Shown one piece after another: positions 29,824 through 31,816 of a stretch of 31,816 bases of DNA. Below the pieces are notes generated by a model that was given only the letters and a program-made list of their open reading frames with translations, was not told the origin of the DNA and did no database searches. A program made the position numbers and the translations under genes. The DNA lies in contig CAYNKL010000029.1 of the NCBI GenBank assembly GCA_964397775.1, positions 1 through 31,816 on the forward strand, written 5' to 3'. Source of the stretch: Allosediminivita sp964397775. Its GTDB lineage: Bacteria; Pseudomonadota; Alphaproteobacteria; Rhodobacterales; Rhodobacteraceae. The first letter of the stretch is position 1; each line of letters begins with the position of its first letter.

Positions 29824-30183
29824 TCAGCTTGCCCGGTCGAGCAGGGCGAGCACCTCGTCCTTGTCCTTGTCGCGCTCGGCGCGCGTCTTGCGCAGCTCGC
29901 GGTTGAGCTGGTTCAGCTCCGCCTGCTTGCGGCGCGCATCGGCACGGTGCTTGTGCTCGCGCAGCCATTCCCAGAGGAAGCCGATCAAAAGGCCGGCCAC
30001 GATACCGCCGAGGATCACAAGGAACAGCGGCAGCTCGACCGAGAACGCCAGCAGACCGATCCAGGGAAGCGTGGCCATGCCTTCCGGCAGGGTGTTCAGC
30101 GTCACGTTACCGAGGTTGGCCAGCGCGACCGTGATCAGCACGATGGCGAGGATCGCCAGGAAGGCATAGCGAATATAGCGCAT
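29824..30183 (-). CDS. LapA/DUF1049-domain inner-membrane protein
   Basis: A 119-residue protein with two membrane helices (YAFLAILAIVLITVALANLG at about 6-25 and LPLFLVILGGIVAGLLIGFL at about 51-70) and a cytoplasmic coiled-coil tail (residues about 77-115, RKQAELNQLNRELRKTRAE). This is the layout of LapA-domain (lipopolysaccharide assembly protein A, DUF1049) members, which in E. coli pair with LapB in regulating LPS synthesis. LapB is not present here, so the same role is an inference. The gene begins four nt after the ihfB stop and is probably co-transcribed with it, ahead of trpF. Confidence 0.9.
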   Translation of the reverse strand: MRYIRYAFLAILAIVLITVALANLGNVTLNTLPEGMATLPWIGLLAFSVELPLFLVILGGIVAGLLIGFLWEWLREHKHRADARRKQAELNQLNRELRKTRAERDKDKDEVLALLDRAS

Positions 30184-30187
30184 GGGC

Positions 30188-30469
30188 TCACTTTCCGTTC
30201 AGTCGGTCGCGCAGCAGCTTGCCGGTCTTGAAGAAGGGTACGTATTTTTCCTCCACCTCAACCGACTCGCCCGTGCGCGGGTTCCGGCCGATCCTAGCGT
30301 CCCGCTTCTTCACCGAAAAGGCGCCGAAGCCACGCAGTTCCACCCGGTCGCCGCGCGCCATCGCGTTGGTGATTTCCTCGAAGATCGTGTTCACGATCCG
30401 CTCCACATCCCTTTGGTAAAGATGCGGGTTTTCGTCCGCGATCTTCTGGATCAGTTCCGACCTGATCAT
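30188..30469 (-). CDS. ihfB: Integration host factor subunit beta (IHF-beta)
   Basis: A 93-residue DNA-bending protein of the HU/IHF family that dimerises with IhfA and bends specific sites in nucleoid organisation, recombination and transcription. The N-terminal helices (MIRSELIQKIADENPH) lead into VELRGFGAFSV and the arm RNPRTGESV, whose proline intercalates at the bend. The end VPFFKTGKLLRDRLNGK is the beta-subunit type. The ATG at 30469 follows AGGGTC. It heads the ihfB, lapA-type, trpF order on the minus strand, downstream of rpsA, as in many alphaproteobacteria. Confidence 0.97.
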   Translation of the reverse strand: MIRSELIQKIADENPHLYQRDVERIVNTIFEEITNAMARGDRVELRGFGAFSVKKRDARIGRNPRTGESVEVEEKYVPFFKTGKLLRDRLNGK

Positions 30470-30511
30470 GTGACCCTATCCCCCTGTACGCGCCTTCGAT
30501 GGCGCATTTTC

Positions 30512-30569
30512 CCCGGGGACTATACGTCCCGGAACGGAAAACGGAAATGGGAAGTCCCCCGGAAAACCG
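30512..30569 (-). promoter_or_regulatory. Probable ihfB promoter region with repeated CGGAA
   Basis: On the minus strand a TATAGT (30519-30524) sits about 50 nt before the ihfB ATG and is a good -10 match; the best -35 at 17-nt spacing, TTTCCG, is weak. The TATAGT lies within a GGGAC/GTCCC dyad (30516-30530). On the plus strand CGGAA recurs four times at 30530-30565. The rest of the 320-base gap before the rpsA terminator shows no gene. Confidence 0.4.
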
Positions 30570-30736
30570 TTCACTGGCAGAGATTTGCGGGGAGATGAGG
30601 CGCCACGAAGCGCGGATCGACCCGCGCAGGCCCGAAGCGCGTGGGCGGGCGCCGGTCACCTTTGCGTGATTCGGAGCAGCTTGCCGCCATGAAATCGCCC
30701 TGTTTCCCGCAGCACGGGACGGCCGGGCCAGCCACG

Positions 30737-30766
30737 AAAAAGGGCCCCGGCGATGCCGGGGCCCTT
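30737..30766 (-). terminator. Intrinsic terminator of rpsA
   Basis: A perfect 12-bp stem, AAGGGCCCCGGC with GCCGGGGCCCTT, closes a three-base loop. On the minus strand it runs into a stretch of five T. It lies about 25 nt past the rpsA stop codon. Confidence 0.93.
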
Positions 30767-30790
30767 CCCTTTCCGGATATCCGGAAGATC

Positions 30791-31816
30791 TTAGTTGTCG
30801 TCGCGGTTCAGAGCGGCGCCAAGGATGTCGCCGAGCGACGCACCCGAGTCGGAGCTGCCGAACTGTTCCACGGCTTCCTTCTCTTCGGCGATCTCGCGTG
30901 CCTTGATCGACAGGCCAAGACGGCGGGTCTTGTTGTCGATGTTGGTGACGCGCACGTCGACCTTGTTGCCGACCGAGAAGCGCTCGGGGCGCTGTTCGGC
31001 ACGGTCACGCGACAGGTCGGAGCGGCGGATGAAGGACTTCATGCCCTCGTATTCCACCTCGATGCCGCCGTCCTCGATCGCCGTCACTTCGACGGTGATG
31101 ATCGCGCCGCGCTTCACGCCGCCGACCGCATCGGCGAACTTGTCGCCGCCAAGCGCCTTGATGGAGAGCGAGATGCGCTCCTTCTCGATGTCGACTTCGG
31201 AAACCACGGCCTGGACGACGTCGCCCTTGCGGTAGTTCTGGATGGCGTCTTCACCGCGCTCGTCCCAGCTGAGGTCCGAGAGGTGCACCATGCCGTCGAT
31301 GTCGCCCGGCAGGCCGATGAACAGACCGAATTCGGTGATGTTCTTGACCTCGCCCTCGACCTGCGTGCCCTCGGGGTGGGTCTCGGCGAAGACTTCCCAC
31401 GGGTTGCGCATGGTCTGCTTGAGACCCAGCGAAACGCGGCGCTTGGCCTGATCGATTTCCAGAACCATGACGTCGACCTCTTGCGAGGTGGAGACGATCT
31501 TGCCGGGGTGCACGTTCTTCTTGGTCCAGGACATCTCGGAGACGTGGACCAGACCTTCGACGCCGGGTTCCAGCTCCACGAATGCACCGTAGTCGGTGAT
31601 GTTCGTGACGCGGCCGGTGTGCACCGAAGACAGCGGGTACTTGGCGGCAACCAGGTCCCACGGATCTTCCTGCAGCTGCTTCATGCCGAGGCTGATACGG
31701 TGGGTTTCCTTGTTGATCTTGATGACCTGGACCTTGACGGTCTCGCCGATCGACAGGATCTCGGAGGGGTGGTTGACGCGGCGCCATGCCATGTCGGTGA
31801 CGTGCAGCAGGCCGTC
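30791..31816 (-). CDS. rpsA: 30S ribosomal protein S1, C-terminal part (5' end outside window)
   Basis: The minus-strand frame is open to the right edge, so this is the last 341 residues of a protein usually near 560. S1 binds mRNA and helps initiation. The first residues visible (DGLLHVTDMAW) are within S1 domain 3. Domain 4 (GRVTNITDYGAFVELEPGVEG), domain 5 (GEVKNITEFGLFIGLPGDIDG) and domain 6 (TVEVTAIEDGGIEVEYEGMKS) follow, each with the OB-fold pattern. The C-terminal tail SDSGASLGDILGAALNRDD is typical of alphaproteobacterial S1. An internal ATG at 31792 is not the start. A strong terminator lies downstream, then ihfB follows in the same direction. Confidence 0.98.
   Translation of the reverse strand, partial: DGLLHVTDMAWRRVNHPSEILSIGETVKVQVIKINKETHRISLGMKQLQEDPWDLVAAKYPLSSVHTGRVTNITDYGAFVELEPGVEGLVHVSEMSWTKKNVHPGKIVSTSQEVDVMVLEIDQAKRRVSLGLKQTMRNPWEVFAETHPEGTQVEGEVKNITEFGLFIGLPGDIDGMVHLSDLSWDERGEDAIQNYRKGDVVQAVVSEVDIEKERISLSIKALGGDKFADAVGGVKRGAIITVEVTAIEDGGIEVEYEGMKSFIRRSDLSRDRAEQRPERFSVGNKVDVRVTNIDNKTRRLGLSIKAREIAEEKEAVEQFGSSDSGASLGDILGAALNRDDN

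Overview
The window looks like a chromosomal segment of a marine-type alphaproteobacterium of the Rhodobacteraceae (Roseobacter group). The evidence is high GC with strong GC-skewed codon use, the order rpsA, ihfB, lapA-type gene, trpF at the right end, a YcaD-like MFS pair, beta-ketoadipate (pca) genes, a BigR/SqrR-like ArsR protein, and a short two-hairpin repeat ending in AAGAAGAAG. This placement is inference from gene content; no 16S gene is present. I see no prophage, insertion sequence, CRISPR array or integrase. The region reads as core chromosome mixed with roseobacter-style catabolic and transport genes.

Layout. 1-1.8 kb: SlyD-like FKBP prolyl isomerase, a terminator whose 3' arm also carries a Shine-Dalgarno sequence, pcaD, then a cluster of GC-rich palindromes. 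1.8-4.4 kb (minus): an SDR dehydrogenase upstream of metG. 4.6-7.1 kb: two convergent paralogous MFS transporters sharing a CTAG stop overlap. 7.2-10.8 kb: truB (minus), divergent from pcaB and a zinc alcohol dehydrogenase. 10.8-14.5 kb: a tandem-SH3 protein divergent from a MarR, MFS and HlyD-type efflux operon with two palindromic operator candidates. 14.6-16.2 kb: an enolase-superfamily enzyme overlapping an ArsR regulator that has the two cysteines of persulfide sensors. 16.3-20.1 kb (minus): acyl-CoA synthetase and a half-size ABC exporter. 20.25 kb: tRNA-Gly(TCC) with a recognisable promoter. 20.4-23.0 kb: SDR divergent from a LysR regulator and a TauE/SafE-type permease. 23.0-25.3 kb (minus): SRAP DNA-protein crosslink protein, a methyltransferase and a DUF1992 protein. 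25.4-27.5 kb: a DUF4405 membrane protein and a periplasmic 5'-nucleotidase. 27.7-29.1 kb: DUF952 gene and pyrD. 29.1-31.8 kb (minus): rpsA (5' end outside the window), ihfB, lapA-like gene and trpF.

How the genes work together. pcaB and pcaD catalyse successive-branch steps of protocatechuate catabolism (PcaC, between them in the pathway, is not here). The MarR, MFS and HlyD genes form a three-gene efflux operon joined by ATGA overlaps. The 5'-nucleotidase, pyrD and trpF belong to nucleotide and tryptophan metabolism. Gene packing is very tight, with many 4-bp start/stop overlaps and two convergent pairs that share one CTAG as both stop codons.

The least explained signal is a dispersed intergenic element in three copies (7209-7265, 16220-16276, 29744-29806). 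Each has an identical first stem, a second stem whose sequence changes while its pairing is kept, and a tail of exactly 29 nt ending in AAGAAGAAG. No wholly new protein system is evident; the best follow-up candidates are this element, the SqrR-like regulator beside an enolase-superfamily enzyme, and the terminator/Shine-Dalgarno overlap before pcaD.
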